A stretch of DNA of 64,000 nt from Ralstonia pickettii (lineage in GTDB: Bacteria > Pseudomonadota > Gammaproteobacteria > Burkholderiales > Burkholderiaceae). A program made the translations under genes and the position numbers. Shown here in pieces: positions 24,724-37,589 of this stretch; the stretch's first letter is position 1, and each line of letters begins with the position of its first letter. Under the pieces are notes generated by a model. That model was not told the origin of the DNA and did no database searches. It saw nothing but the letters and a program-made list of their open reading frames with translations. The DNA lies in NCBI RefSeq assembly GCF_030582395.1, contig NZ_CP104382.1:186001-250000 (forward strand), written 5' to 3'.

Positions 24724-27002
24724 GACAGGCTGATGCGCGCGTTGGCCAGCGCTGACAGGCGCGCCTGAACCGTGGGCGCGTCGAGCAGCGTCGGGGCGGG
24801 CGCCGGGAGGCGGCGACGCCAGTTTGGATGTGTGTCGATCGTGCTCGGCAGGTTCGGCTGCTCGACAAGCCCCAGCAAGTCTTCCAGCGGCACCAGAGCA
24901 AGCGGCGTGTGGGCGGCGCCCGTGAACACCGTGGCTGCCGTCGCAAAGTCCTGTGCGCTTGCTTGCAGGATGACTTCGGCTTGCGCTGCGTTGGCGGCGC
25001 GCGCCTGTTCCAGCGCAGCCTGCAGAGGCGCCACGCCGATCATCGGCACGCCGCCATCGGCCAGCACCAGCCGGTTGTGCTCGGCAAAGGCAGCGACGAG
25101 CGCGGCGCGGTCGTCCATGCGGCGCGCGTACGCCTCGGTCTCGTTCATGCCGGGCGGCAACAGCCCGAGTTGCACTTGCCAGCGCAGATCGTTGCCGATC
25201 CACCAGCCGGCGAGCGTGGGCAGATCGTGCGTGCTGGTCATCGCAACGGAGGCCGGCGCCCACGTGTGAGGGGCCTTGAAGGGCGCATCGTCGCGCGTGT
25301 ATTCGCGTTCAAACCAGGGGATGCGCATGCCGAGCAGCCCGTCTTCGGCCAGCGTCTCACGCAGGCCCGCCGGCACGGTGCCGAGATCCTCGCCGATGAC
25401 GATGCAGCGGTTGCGCCACGATTCCAGCGCGACCAGCCGCAGCAGATCGTGCATTGGGTAGCGCAGGTACACGCCGTCCAGCGGCTGTGCGCCATCCGGA
25501 ATGACCCACAGTCGCATGAGTCCGAGCACGTGGTCGATCCGCACGCCGCCGGGCACCGCCATGACCGCACGCAGCATTTCGATGAACGCGGAAAAGCCCT
25601 GCGTTCGCATGGCCCGCGGGCTGAAGGTGGTGAGCCCCCAATCCTGGCCCTGCGCGTTGAACAGGTCGGGCGGCGCGCCTATGGTGACGCCGATCAGCAA
25701 GTCCCGCTGGCGGGCCCATGCGTGGCTGCCCGCGCTGTCGGTGCCCACAGCCAGGTCGGCAATCAGGCCGATGGCCATGCCGGCGCTTTCCGCGGTGCGC
25801 TGCACGAGGGCCCATTGGCGAGTAGCAGCCCATTGCAGGAAGAGGTGGAAATTCACCGCATCCTCATGCTCGCGCGCGAAGGCCTGCACGCCAAGGTAGC
25901 TCGGATCCTGATATTGCTCCGGCCATTGCTTCCAGTGCGCGGGTCCCAGATGCGCGTTCAGCGCCTCAAAGTGCGCGTGGTCGCGCAGGCTGATGCCCCC
26001 GTCGATGCAATACGCACGAAAATCGTCCAGCAGCATCTGGGCGGTGGTGTCTCCAAGCGGCGCCTGCAGCAAACGGTGATGCAACGCGCGCAGCACCGTC
26101 ATACGGGCGTTGCCGCTGGCGGGCCAGTCGATGAGCGGAGCGGCTTCCAGGCGTGCATAGTCTGCGACAAGGTTGCAGTCGACCACGGCTTGCCGGACGG
26201 CTTCCTCTCCGAAAAGGGCGGTGGGGTCGATCATCCACGCGTTCATGAACAGGCGGCTCGATGGCGAGTACGGCGAGTAGCGACGCGCGTCGGCCGTGAA
26301 CATGGCATGCACGGGGCTGAGCGCCAGCGCATCTGCACCGTGCCGCGCGAGCCGCTGTGCCAGTGCGCCGGCAGCGGTGTAGTCGCCGAGCCCTGCGCTG
26401 CTGGCGGCGCGCTCAGCCCCGCATCGCAGGCCATAGAGTTGTGCGGAGGTACCCCACACTCGGGTGTCGGTCTGACGCTTGTGCTGGCGTAATGCATCGG
26501 CCACGCCGTAGCAACGTGCCGGGGCAATGGCGAGCGTGGCCTGGATCACGGTGCCCGGCCCGGCGTCGATGGTCAGGCGGTGATAGCCCACGGCAGTCAC
26601 AGGCCCCAGGCGCAGCGTTGCGTGGTGCTCGCTTGCGCTCGCGCTGACTTTGCCCTCAGTGCTGCCGCCGGACTCCAGATCGACGCGATAGGTTTGTCCG
26701 TCCAGCAATGCCGCCTGTGGCGCCCAAGTCTGCAGCACGATCGGCTGTCCGACCACGCCTGTCACGAGCGGCGGTATCGCCACCTCTTCGGCTTCTGCGC
26801 GCAGGCGCGCCTGGCTTTCCGACACCTGGGCCGGCGTGCCGGCAGGCAGCCCCAGGCTGTGCAGCACGGCCCGCAGCACGTCGTCGGCCACGTGCATGGG
26901 CCGGCTCGCAGCGTCTTCCCAGTCCACCAGCAGGCCGGCCTCGGTGGCCAGTTGCTGGAGCGGGGTGCGTTGCGTGCCGGATGAGTTGGTCGTGCGATCC
27001 AT
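24720..27002 (-). CDS. malQ: 4-alpha-glucanotransferase (amylomaltase)
   Basis: A 760-residue GH77 enzyme that disproportionates malto-oligosaccharides. About 200 N-terminal residues form the extended bacterial MalQ domain. The catalytic barrel contains SPYSPSSRLFMNAWMIDP, GVRIDHVLGLMRLW (nucleophile Asp), IGEDLGTVP (acid Glu) and TSTHDLPTLAGWW. It overlaps treY by 4 nt and starts 54 nt after the treZ stop. In this cluster it would adjust chain lengths so that debranched oligosaccharides can feed TreY or return to glycogen. Confidence 0.95.
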   Translation of the reverse strand: MDRTTNSSGTQRTPLQQLATEAGLLVDWEDAASRPMHVADDVLRAVLHSLGLPAGTPAQVSESQARLRAEAEEVAIPPLVTGVVGQPIVLQTWAPQAALLDGQTYRVDLESGGSTEGKVSASASEHHATLRLGPVTAVGYHRLTIDAGPGTVIQATLAIAPARCYGVADALRQHKRQTDTRVWGTSAQLYGLRCGAERAASSAGLGDYTAAGALAQRLARHGADALALSPVHAMFTADARRYSPYSPSSRLFMNAWMIDPTALFGEEAVRQAVVDCNLVADYARLEAAPLIDWPASGNARMTVLRALHHRLLQAPLGDTTAQMLLDDFRAYCIDGGISLRDHAHFEALNAHLGPAHWKQWPEQYQDPSYLGVQAFAREHEDAVNFHLFLQWAATRQWALVQRTAESAGMAIGLIADLAVGTDSAGSHAWARQRDLLIGVTIGAPPDLFNAQGQDWGLTTFSPRAMRTQGFSAFIEMLRAVMAVPGGVRIDHVLGLMRLWVIPDGAQPLDGVYLRYPMHDLLRLVALESWRNRCIVIGEDLGTVPAGLRETLAEDGLLGMRIPWFEREYTRDDAPFKAPHTWAPASVAMTSTHDLPTLAGWWIGNDLRWQVQLGLLPPGMNETEAYARRMDDRAALVAAFAEHNRLVLADGGVPMIGVAPLQAALEQARAANAAQAEVILQASAQDFATAATVFTGAAHTPLALVPLEDLLGLVEQPNLPSTIDTHPNWRRRLPAPAPTLLDAPTVQARLSALANARISLS

Positions 27003-27056
27003 GGTGTGCGGGGGCGTTGATACGTTGGCGCGTTGCGGTTGTCAGGGGGGCTGGAG

Positions 27057-28898
27057 TCAGGCTGGTGAAGGCGTGTGCAGCAATGCCACGCACGTGCGCT
27101 CCGGCAGGCGATGCGCGATGAGCGCGGCGGCGGCGCCCTCGCGCGATTCATGCAGCAGATCTGCAGGGCTGCCCGCCAGCACCGTAGGGACCGCCACGGC
27201 TTGATCGGACAGATTCACCATCAGCGTGAGCACGCTGCCGTCGCCCATACGCCAGCGGGCAAGGGCGCCGGCATGGCCCAGTGCCACCGCATCGAGCGCG
27301 CGGGCGCGGGGCAGGCGCGGGATGATCTCTGCGTGGCGCAGCGCCAGCAGGCGGTGCATGCGGTTCAGCGTGTTCAGCTGTGCGGGATCGGCCAGGTTGG
27401 CCTCGCCGGGGGACGAGGCAAGGAACGTCAACTCGTCGTTGGGATCGGGAATGCGCTCGCGCTGGTGCGGGTCGGCAAATGCCTCGAACTTGGCGAACTC
27501 CCTGCGCCGGCCTTCCCGCACGGCTTCGGCCAGCATGCCGTGATGGCTGGTGAAGTATTGGAACGGGCAGGTGCTGCCCCATTCCTCACCCATGAACAGC
27601 ATCGGAATCTGCGGGCTCAGCAGCAACAGCACCTGCGCGGCGTACAACGCATCGGGATGGGCGAGCTGCGTCAGCCGTTCACCAAAGGCGCGGTTGCCGA
27701 TCTGGTCGTGGTTCTGCAGGAACAGCACGAACGCGGTGGGCGGCAAGTGCGCGCTCGGTTCGCCGCGCGGGGCGTTCTCATGAATCGGAGATGGCTCGCC
27801 CTGGTAGCAGAAGCCGTCTTGCAGCACGCGCGCAAGGCGCTGCGCCGGTGCTTCGGCGTAGGCGGCGTAATAGGCTTCGCGCTCGCCGGTCAGTAACACG
27901 TGGAGCACGTTGTGGCCGTCGTCGTTCCACTGCGCGTCGAAGTCGCCGTGGGTGTCGCCATCACGCAGCAGCGATGCGGCGTTGTGCTCGTTCTCCAGCA
28001 CCAGATGCACATGCCGGCCAGGCTCGGCCGACAGTCGCACGCGGGCGGCGAGTTCGCCCAGCCAGTCGCGCTCGGTGATGGCGTGCACGGCGTCGAGCCG
28101 CAGGCCGTCAAAGCGATATTCCATCAGCCACATCAACGCGTTCTGGATGAAGAACTCGCGCACATGCGGCTTGCGGAAATCGATGGCGGCGCCCCAGGGC
28201 GTATGCACATCGTCGCGGAAGAAGCTGCGCGCGTAGTGGTGCAGGTAGTTTCCATCCGGCCCGAAGTGGTTGTAGACCACATCGAGAAACACCATGATGC
28301 CGAGCCCGTGCGCGGTGTCGATCAAGGCCTTGAGGTCGTCCGGCGTGCCGTAGCTGGCGTCAGGCGCAAAGGGCAGTACGCCGTCATAGCCCCAGTTGCG
28401 CGCACCCGGAAATTCCGCCACCGGCATCAACTCGATGGCCGTGATGCCCAGCCGCGCCAGTTCCGGCAGCCGGCCGCGCACACCTTTGAAACCGCCCAGC
28501 GCGCCGACGTGCAGTTCGTACAGCACCGTCTCGTGCCAGGGCCGGCCCTGCCAGTCGGCGTGCTGCCACCGGTAGCGCTGCGGATCGACGACGAGGCTTG
28601 GGCCCGCTATGTCCTGCCACTGCGCGCGGGCCGCGGGGTCAGGCACCGACAGTGTCACGCCGTCCTGATTGGTGAGGCGGTACCGGTAGCATGTTCCGGC
28701 ACCCACGGGTGCCACGGCGGCATACCAGCCGTCGGGTTCCGGGTCCATGCGGATGGCCTCGTCGCCGCGCACGTCGTCGAAGTCGATCCAGGCGGCGGTC
28801 GCGTCGGGGGCCCACAAACGGAATCGGGTGTTGCCGTCCGCCAGGACGGTGGCACCGAACGGCATGTCGTGGGCAAACCGGGGGGCAGGTGCGGTCAT
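27057..28898 (-). CDS. treZ: malto-oligosyltrehalose trehalohydrolase
   Basis: A 613-residue GH13 hydrolase releasing trehalose from the product of TreY. An N-terminal CBM48-type beta domain (FRLWAPDATAAWIDF) precedes the barrel with DVVYNHFGPDGNYL, YRFDGLRLDAVHAI (nucleophile), LVLENEHN (acid) and FLQNHDQIGNRAFGER, all TreZ-like. The ATG at 28898 overlaps the glgX stop by 4 nt, which decides the start; the frame is open further upstream inside glgX but that part is out-of-frame glgX sequence. The C-terminal beta domain is normal. Confidence 0.95.
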   Translation of the reverse strand: MTAPAPRFAHDMPFGATVLADGNTRFRLWAPDATAAWIDFDDVRGDEAIRMDPEPDGWYAAVAPVGAGTCYRYRLTNQDGVTLSVPDPAARAQWQDIAGPSLVVDPQRYRWQHADWQGRPWHETVLYELHVGALGGFKGVRGRLPELARLGITAIELMPVAEFPGARNWGYDGVLPFAPDASYGTPDDLKALIDTAHGLGIMVFLDVVYNHFGPDGNYLHHYARSFFRDDVHTPWGAAIDFRKPHVREFFIQNALMWLMEYRFDGLRLDAVHAITERDWLGELAARVRLSAEPGRHVHLVLENEHNAASLLRDGDTHGDFDAQWNDDGHNVLHVLLTGEREAYYAAYAEAPAQRLARVLQDGFCYQGEPSPIHENAPRGEPSAHLPPTAFVLFLQNHDQIGNRAFGERLTQLAHPDALYAAQVLLLLSPQIPMLFMGEEWGSTCPFQYFTSHHGMLAEAVREGRRREFAKFEAFADPHQRERIPDPNDELTFLASSPGEANLADPAQLNTLNRMHRLLALRHAEIIPRLPRARALDAVALGHAGALARWRMGDGSVLTLMVNLSDQAVAVPTVLAGSPADLLHESREGAAAALIAHRLPERTCVALLHTPSPA

Positions 28899-31195
28899 CG
28901 CGTGGCGTCTCCATTGTCGTCGCTCGCTGCCTGGTCGGCGGTGGGGGCGGTGCGCTCGTCGTCGGTCGCAGGTTGTTCGGGCGGGGCGTTCTGCGGTGCG
29001 CCCTGTGGCGCGTTCTGTGTGTCGGACACCCGCCCGAGGGTTTCGCCGCTGGCGTCTGCATCCGGCTGCCCAGCAATCTGGGCGATCGTGGCCAGCTGCG
29101 TGGCGAGCAGCAGCACTACGCTGCGCCCCGCCACGTCCAGGGTGTTGCCGCTGTGCGGCCGAGCGTCTTGCTCCGGCGCTGCGCTGTCGATGGCGAGTAG
29201 CCAGTCCATGGCAGGCTCGGGCAGCGTGAACGTCAGGTCTGTCGCGGCACCGTTGATGAGCAACAACGCCACGTGCGGGCGCGCCTCCGCGTCGATGGTC
29301 TCGACGCAGGCGCGGCGCAACGCCAACGCCCGTGCCTCGCTGTCGTTCCACGCGTCGGGCGAAAGCACCTGGCCGCGCTCGTCAAACCAGGCGATGTCCG
29401 GCACGCCCGGCAGGATCTCGGTGTTGCCGTGCACGTAATGCGGCCAGCGCAGCGCAGGGCTGGCCTTGCGCAGTGCGATCAGCCGCGCCGTATAGCGGGC
29501 GAGCGCCTGCCCCGGGTCTTTTTCCAGCAATGACCAATCGAGCCAGGACAGGGCGTTGTCCTGGCAATAGGCGTTGTTGTTGCCGTTTTGCGTGCGGCCG
29601 AATTCGTCGCCCGCCAACAGCATCGGCGTGCCATTGGAAAAGAACACCGTGGCCAGCAGCGCACGTTTCACGCGTTCGCGCAGGGCTTGGATGGCGGGGT
29701 CATCGGTCGGGCCCTCGGCGCCCCAGTTGGCGCTGCAGTTGTCGTTGTGGCCGTCGCGGTTGTCTTCGCCGTTGGCATCGTTGTGCTTGTCGGCATAACT
29801 GACGAGGTCGTGCAGCGTGAAACCGTCGTGCGAGGCGACGTAATTGACCGACGCCCAAGGCCTGCGGTGGCGGCGGTCGAACAAGTCGCCACTGCCGGTC
29901 AGGCGTGCGGCAAGGTCGGGCCGCTGGCCCGAGTCACCGCGCCAGAAGCGGCGGATGCCATCGCGAAAGCGGTCGTTCCATTCCGCAAAGCCCGGCGGGT
30001 GGTTGCCGACCTGGTAGCCGTCCGGGCCCACGTCCCACGGTTCGGAGATCAGCTTGACGGTGGAAAGCACGGGGTCCTGGCGGATGGCATCGAAGAAGCC
30101 CGAGCCCTGATCGAAGCCATTGCCCTCGCGCCCGAGCGTGACGCCCAGGTCGAAGCGGAAGCCGTCCACGTGGAACGCATTGACCCAGTAGCGCAGAGAG
30201 TCCATCACCATCTGCAGCACGCGCGGGTGCGACAGGTTCAGCGTGTTGCCGCAGCCCGTATCGTTGATGTAGTAACGCTCCTGGCCCGGCACGAGGCGGT
30301 AGTAGCTCGCGTTGTCCAGGCCCCGAAACGACAGCGTCGGTCCCAGCTCGCTGCCTTCGCACGTGTGGTTATAGACCACGTCGAGCAACACTTCGATGCC
30401 CGCCGCATGCAGCCGGCGGATCGCCACTTTCAGCTCATGCAGCGATGGTGCCGAGAGGTAAGACGGCTCTGGCGCGAAGAAGCACAGCGTGTTGTAGCCC
30501 CAATAGTTGCGCAAGCCGCGCTCCACCAGAAACTGGTCTTGCAGGAAGGCGTGAATGGGCAGCAGCTCGATGGCGGTGATGCCCAGCCGCTGCAGGCGGT
30601 CGATGAAGACGCTGTCGCCGAGCGCGCTGAACGTGCCGCGTTCAGGCGGCAGCAGGTCTTCGCGCAGCATCGACATCCCGCGAACGTGCCCTTCGTAGAT
30701 CACGGTGCGAGACCACGGCGTGTTCGGGCGGACGTCGTTGCCCCAGTTGAACGATTCGTCGGTGACGATGGCCTTGGGCATGGCCGGCGCGCTGTCGCGG
30801 CGGTCGAATGAAAGATCGCCGCGGTTGGAGTTGAGCCGATAGCCGAACAGTGCGTCGGACCAGCGCAGCGAGCCCACCAGCCGGCGCGCGTAGGGGTCGA
30901 GCAGCAGCTTGTGCGGGTTGAAGCGATGGCCGTGCTGCGGCTCCCAAGGTCCGTAGGCGCGGTAGCCGTAGACGAGGCCGGCTTCCACGCCGGGCAGGTA
31001 GCCATGCCAGACCTCGTCGGTGCATTCGGGCAGGGCAAACCGCGTCATCTCTTTTCGGCCGGTGGGATCGAAGATGCAGAGTTCGATCTTGGTGGCGTTT
31101 GCCGAGAAGACCGCAAAGTTGATGCCCAGGCCGTCCCAATGAGCGCCAAGGGGGAATGGTTTGCCGGGGGAGAGGGTTTTCGGGAAGCGGAGCAT
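28895..31195 (-). CDS. glgX: glycogen debranching enzyme
   Basis: A 766-residue isoamylase-type GH13 enzyme cleaving alpha-1,6 branches of glycogen limit dextrin. CBM48 at the N-terminus (GLGINFAVFSANATKIELCIFD); barrel motifs DVVYNHTCEGSELGP, FHVDGFRFDLGVTLGR (nucleophile), LISEPWDVGPDGYQVG (acid) and YVASHDGFTLHDLVSYADKHN. The family normally ends near residue 700. Here the last 60 or so residues are a low-complexity, Ala/Pro/Gln/Asp-rich tail (APQGAPQNAPPEQPATDD) that is probably disordered. It is the first gene of the downstream block, whose promoter region is the structured-repeat interval upstream. Confidence 0.95.
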   Translation of the reverse strand: MLRFPKTLSPGKPFPLGAHWDGLGINFAVFSANATKIELCIFDPTGRKEMTRFALPECTDEVWHGYLPGVEAGLVYGYRAYGPWEPQHGHRFNPHKLLLDPYARRLVGSLRWSDALFGYRLNSNRGDLSFDRRDSAPAMPKAIVTDESFNWGNDVRPNTPWSRTVIYEGHVRGMSMLREDLLPPERGTFSALGDSVFIDRLQRLGITAIELLPIHAFLQDQFLVERGLRNYWGYNTLCFFAPEPSYLSAPSLHELKVAIRRLHAAGIEVLLDVVYNHTCEGSELGPTLSFRGLDNASYYRLVPGQERYYINDTGCGNTLNLSHPRVLQMVMDSLRYWVNAFHVDGFRFDLGVTLGREGNGFDQGSGFFDAIRQDPVLSTVKLISEPWDVGPDGYQVGNHPPGFAEWNDRFRDGIRRFWRGDSGQRPDLAARLTGSGDLFDRRHRRPWASVNYVASHDGFTLHDLVSYADKHNDANGEDNRDGHNDNCSANWGAEGPTDDPAIQALRERVKRALLATVFFSNGTPMLLAGDEFGRTQNGNNNAYCQDNALSWLDWSLLEKDPGQALARYTARLIALRKASPALRWPHYVHGNTEILPGVPDIAWFDERGQVLSPDAWNDSEARALALRRACVETIDAEARPHVALLLINGAATDLTFTLPEPAMDWLLAIDSAAPEQDARPHSGNTLDVAGRSVVLLLATQLATIAQIAGQPDADASGETLGRVSDTQNAPQGAPQNAPPEQPATDDERTAPTADQAASDDNGDATR

Positions 31196-31229
31196 TCGTG
31201 ATTGATGTCAGGGTTGTCTTTGCCTTGCT

Positions 31230-31433
31230 GGTTTGCCTCGCTTTCGTCCCCTGCCGGGGCCGACTCACTTTCTTTGTCTTGCCAAAGAAAGTAAGCAAAG
31301 AAAGGCGCGCCCGAGATGGCGATCCCCTCCTTGAATTTTCGTAACCGGGCGGAGAACGGGAAAACTCGCTTCGCTCAGACAGTTCCCGTTCTTTTTTCCG
31401 CCCGCTTACGGAAATTCAAGGCGCCATCAAGGG
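31230..31433. repeat. structured intergenic repeat, copy 1
   Basis: About 204 bp, present again in inverted form at 31565-31770. It contains a perfect 10-bp stem (31267-31276 with 31283-31292), a near-identical block through 31330, and then a long hairpin whose arms run 31330-31361 and 31384-31420. The loop includes CTCGCTTCGCTC. Its purpose may be termination, mRNA stability or a mobile repeat family; it separates glgB from glgX. Confidence 0.85.
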
Positions 31434-31564
31434 CAGGAACGTCAACGGCCGAACCGTTGGTATGCACGCCCGAGTGGCACTTGCTTGTTGCTGTGTTGCT
31501 CGCTTTGCTTCGCGTTGTGCTGCTGGTGCCTACTGCACTTGTAGTCGATGGTTTGGCCGTTGGA
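31434..31564. other. 131-bp centre between the two inverted repeat copies
   Basis: No gene or clear signal seen. It is somewhat less GC-rich than the coding regions and T-rich on the plus strand. It lies in the 587-bp gap between glgB and glgX, so a promoter for the glgX-treZ-malQ-treY block could be here or in the repeats. Confidence 0.4.
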
Positions 31565-31770
31565 GCCCTAGATGGCGCCTTGAATTTCTGTTGCAGAGAG
31601 GAAAAAGGAAGGGAAACTGTTTGAGCGAAGCGAGTTTGCCTCCCCTCCCTCTCTGCGACATAAATTCAAGGAGTCTTTCGCCATCTCGGGCGCGCCTTTC
31701 TTTGCTTACTTTCTTTGGCAAGACAAAGAAAGTGAGTCAGCCCCGGCAGGGGATGAAAGGAAGGCAAACC
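31565..31770. repeat. structured intergenic repeat, copy 2 (inverted)
   Basis: Reverse-orientation partner of the copy at 31230-31433. The outer 90 bp are almost identical to copy 1. The inner hairpin arms (about 31579-31614 and 31640-31670) have a different sequence from copy 1, yet pair with each other equally well and keep the same loop. This points to selection for the RNA or DNA fold rather than the sequence. It ends 12 bp from the glgB stop. Confidence 0.85.
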
Positions 31771-31782
31771 ACCAACCCAAAA

Positions 31783-34085
31783 TCAAACCTTCAAAACAAC
31801 AACCCCCAACGGCGGCAGCCTCAACACCAACGACTGCCCCTGCCCATGCGCGGCCACGTGGTCCACATCCACCGCTCCGCTGTTCCCGAAATCGCTGCCG
31901 CCATACACGGCAGCGTCCGTGTTCAGCACTTCCCGCCAATGCGTGGCGCCTTCAGCAGGTGGCACGCCAATGCGATACCCCTCCCGCGGCACCGGCGTCA
32001 TGTTTGCCACCACGAGCATCGGCCGCCCGTCGCCATCCAGCCGCAGGAAAGCAAACACGCTGTTGGTGCGGTCGTCGCCAATCACCCAGTTGAACCCTTC
32101 CGGCGCGGTGTCCCGCGCATGCAATGACGGTTCATTCCGGTACAGCGCATTGAGGTCGTGCACCAGCCGCTGCACGCCACGGTGCCGCGGGTCGTCCAGC
32201 AGATGCCATTCGGGCGATGCATCGTGGTTCCACTCGCCCACTTGCCCGAACTCGCAGCCCATGAACAGCAACTTCTTGCCGGGGTGCGTCCACATGAACG
32301 CGAGGTAGGTGCGCAGGTTCGCCAGCCGTTGCCATTCATCGCCGGGCATCTTGCCCAGCAGCGAGCCCTTGCCGTGCACCACTTCGTCATGCGAGATCGG
32401 CAGGATGAAGTGCTCGGAGAACGCGTACACCAGCCCGAACGTCATGCCGTCGTGATGGTGCTGCCGGTACACGGGGTCGCGCTGCATGTAGTGCAGCGTG
32501 TCGTGCATCCAACCCATGTTCCACTTGTAGTCGAAGCCCAGGCCGTTGAATTCCACGGGCGCGGTCACGCCAGGCCAGGCGGTCGACTCTTCGGCGATGG
32601 TGATGGCGCCGGGGCAGCGTTCGTGCACGACCGTATTCATCTGCTGCAGGAACGCCACGGCTTCGAGGTTTTCGCGGCCGCCGTAGCGGTTGGGCACCCA
32701 TTCGCCGGCGCGGCGCGAGTAGTCGCGATACAGCATCGACGCCACGGCATCCACGCGCAGGCCGTCAATGTGGAACCGCTCCAGCCATTCCAGCCCGCTC
32801 GCGATGAGGAATCCGCGCACTTCGTTGCGGCCGAAGTTGTAGATGAGCGTGTTCCAGTCCTGATGGAAACCTTCGCGCGGGTCCTGGTGTTCATACAGCG
32901 CGGTGCCGTCAAACTGCGCCAGCCCGTGCGCGTCGGTCGGAAAGTGCGCGGGCACCCAATCGACGATGACGCCCAGGCCAGCCTGATGGCAGCGGTCCAC
33001 AAAGCGCGCGAATGCCTCGGGCGCCCCGAAACGCGCAGACGGTGCGAACAGGCCCAGCGGCTGATAGCCCCAACTGCCGCCGAACGGGTGTTCCGCCACT
33101 GGCAGCAGTTCAATGTGCGTGAAGCCGAGCGCGGTGACGTAGGGGATCAGCCGGTCGGCCAGTTCATCCCAGTGCAGGTTGCGGCCGCCGTCCTCCAGAT
33201 CGCGCAGCCAGGAGCCGGCATGCACTTCATAAATGCTGATGGGCGCGTCGGGCTTGTGGCGTTCGGCGCGCGTTTGCATCCATGCGTCGTCGTTCCAGCG
33301 CAGCGGCGCCGGGTCGGCCACGACGGAGGCGGTGGCGGGCGGCGGTTCGGTCTGGCGGGCGGCGGGGTCGGCCTTGACCACCAGCCGGCCGTCTGCGCCG
33401 ATCAGTTCGAACTTGTAGCGCGCGCCCGGTCCCGCGCCCAGGCCGCTGGGCAGAAACAGTTCCCACACGCCGGCCTGGTGGCGCAGGCGCATGGGGTGGC
33501 GACGGCCGTCCCACTGGTTGAACTCACCCACCACCGAGACGCGCTGCGCGTTCGGCGCCCACACCGCAAAGCGCACGCCGCTGATACCGTCGAGGCGCAT
33601 CGCCTGCGCGCCCAGGCAGCTTGCCAGCGCCCAATGCGTGCCCTCGTTGAGCAGATGCAGGTCGAGGTCACCCAGCAGCAGACCGAAGGCGTACGGGTCT
33701 TCGGTTTCCTGCACGGCTTCATGTCCGGTGCCGGCGGGCCAGATGATGCGCAGGCGATAGAGCTCCGGGTGGCCATACACATCCTGCGCATCGGCGCGCA
33801 GCGGGCCGTGAAACAAGCCTGTACGCCCGACCGGATTCATTTCCGTGATGATCTGGCCGCGCGAGTCGATGGCCTGCACGCGGCGCGCCCCCGGATAGAA
33901 CGCGCGCACGACCCAGCGCGGGCCATCTTCGGTGTCGAGGCGATGCGGCCCCAGCACTGCAAACGGGTCACCCAGGCGGCCATGCGTCAGCGCATCCACC
34001 TGCATCTGGTCGACGCCGGGCGGCAGCACGACCGGTGCTTCGGGTTGGGCGGCGGTTTTGGATGGCGTGGCAAAGTCGAGCGCTG

Positions 34086-34089
<4 letters not shown>
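31783..34089 (-). CDS. glgB: 1,4-alpha-glucan branching enzyme
   Basis: A 768-residue GH13 enzyme forming alpha-1,6 branches in glycogen. It has the long bacterial form: an extra N-terminal domain (about 25-125, [18 protein letters not shown]), CBM48 (about 160-260, [22 protein letters not shown]), then the barrel with [26 protein letters not shown] (nucleophile), [13 protein letters not shown] (acid) and [15 protein letters not shown]. Its ATG overlaps the treS stop by 4 nt. In the GlgE pathway it branches the chains that GlgE extends. Confidence 0.96.

Positions 34090-37585
<3,496 letters not shown>

Positions 37586-37589
<4 letters not shown>

Noticed and set aside
31230..31770. Insertion sequence or miniature transposon
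   Set aside because: No transposase frame and no target-site duplication seen at the outer ends; a structured repeat pair describes the data better.
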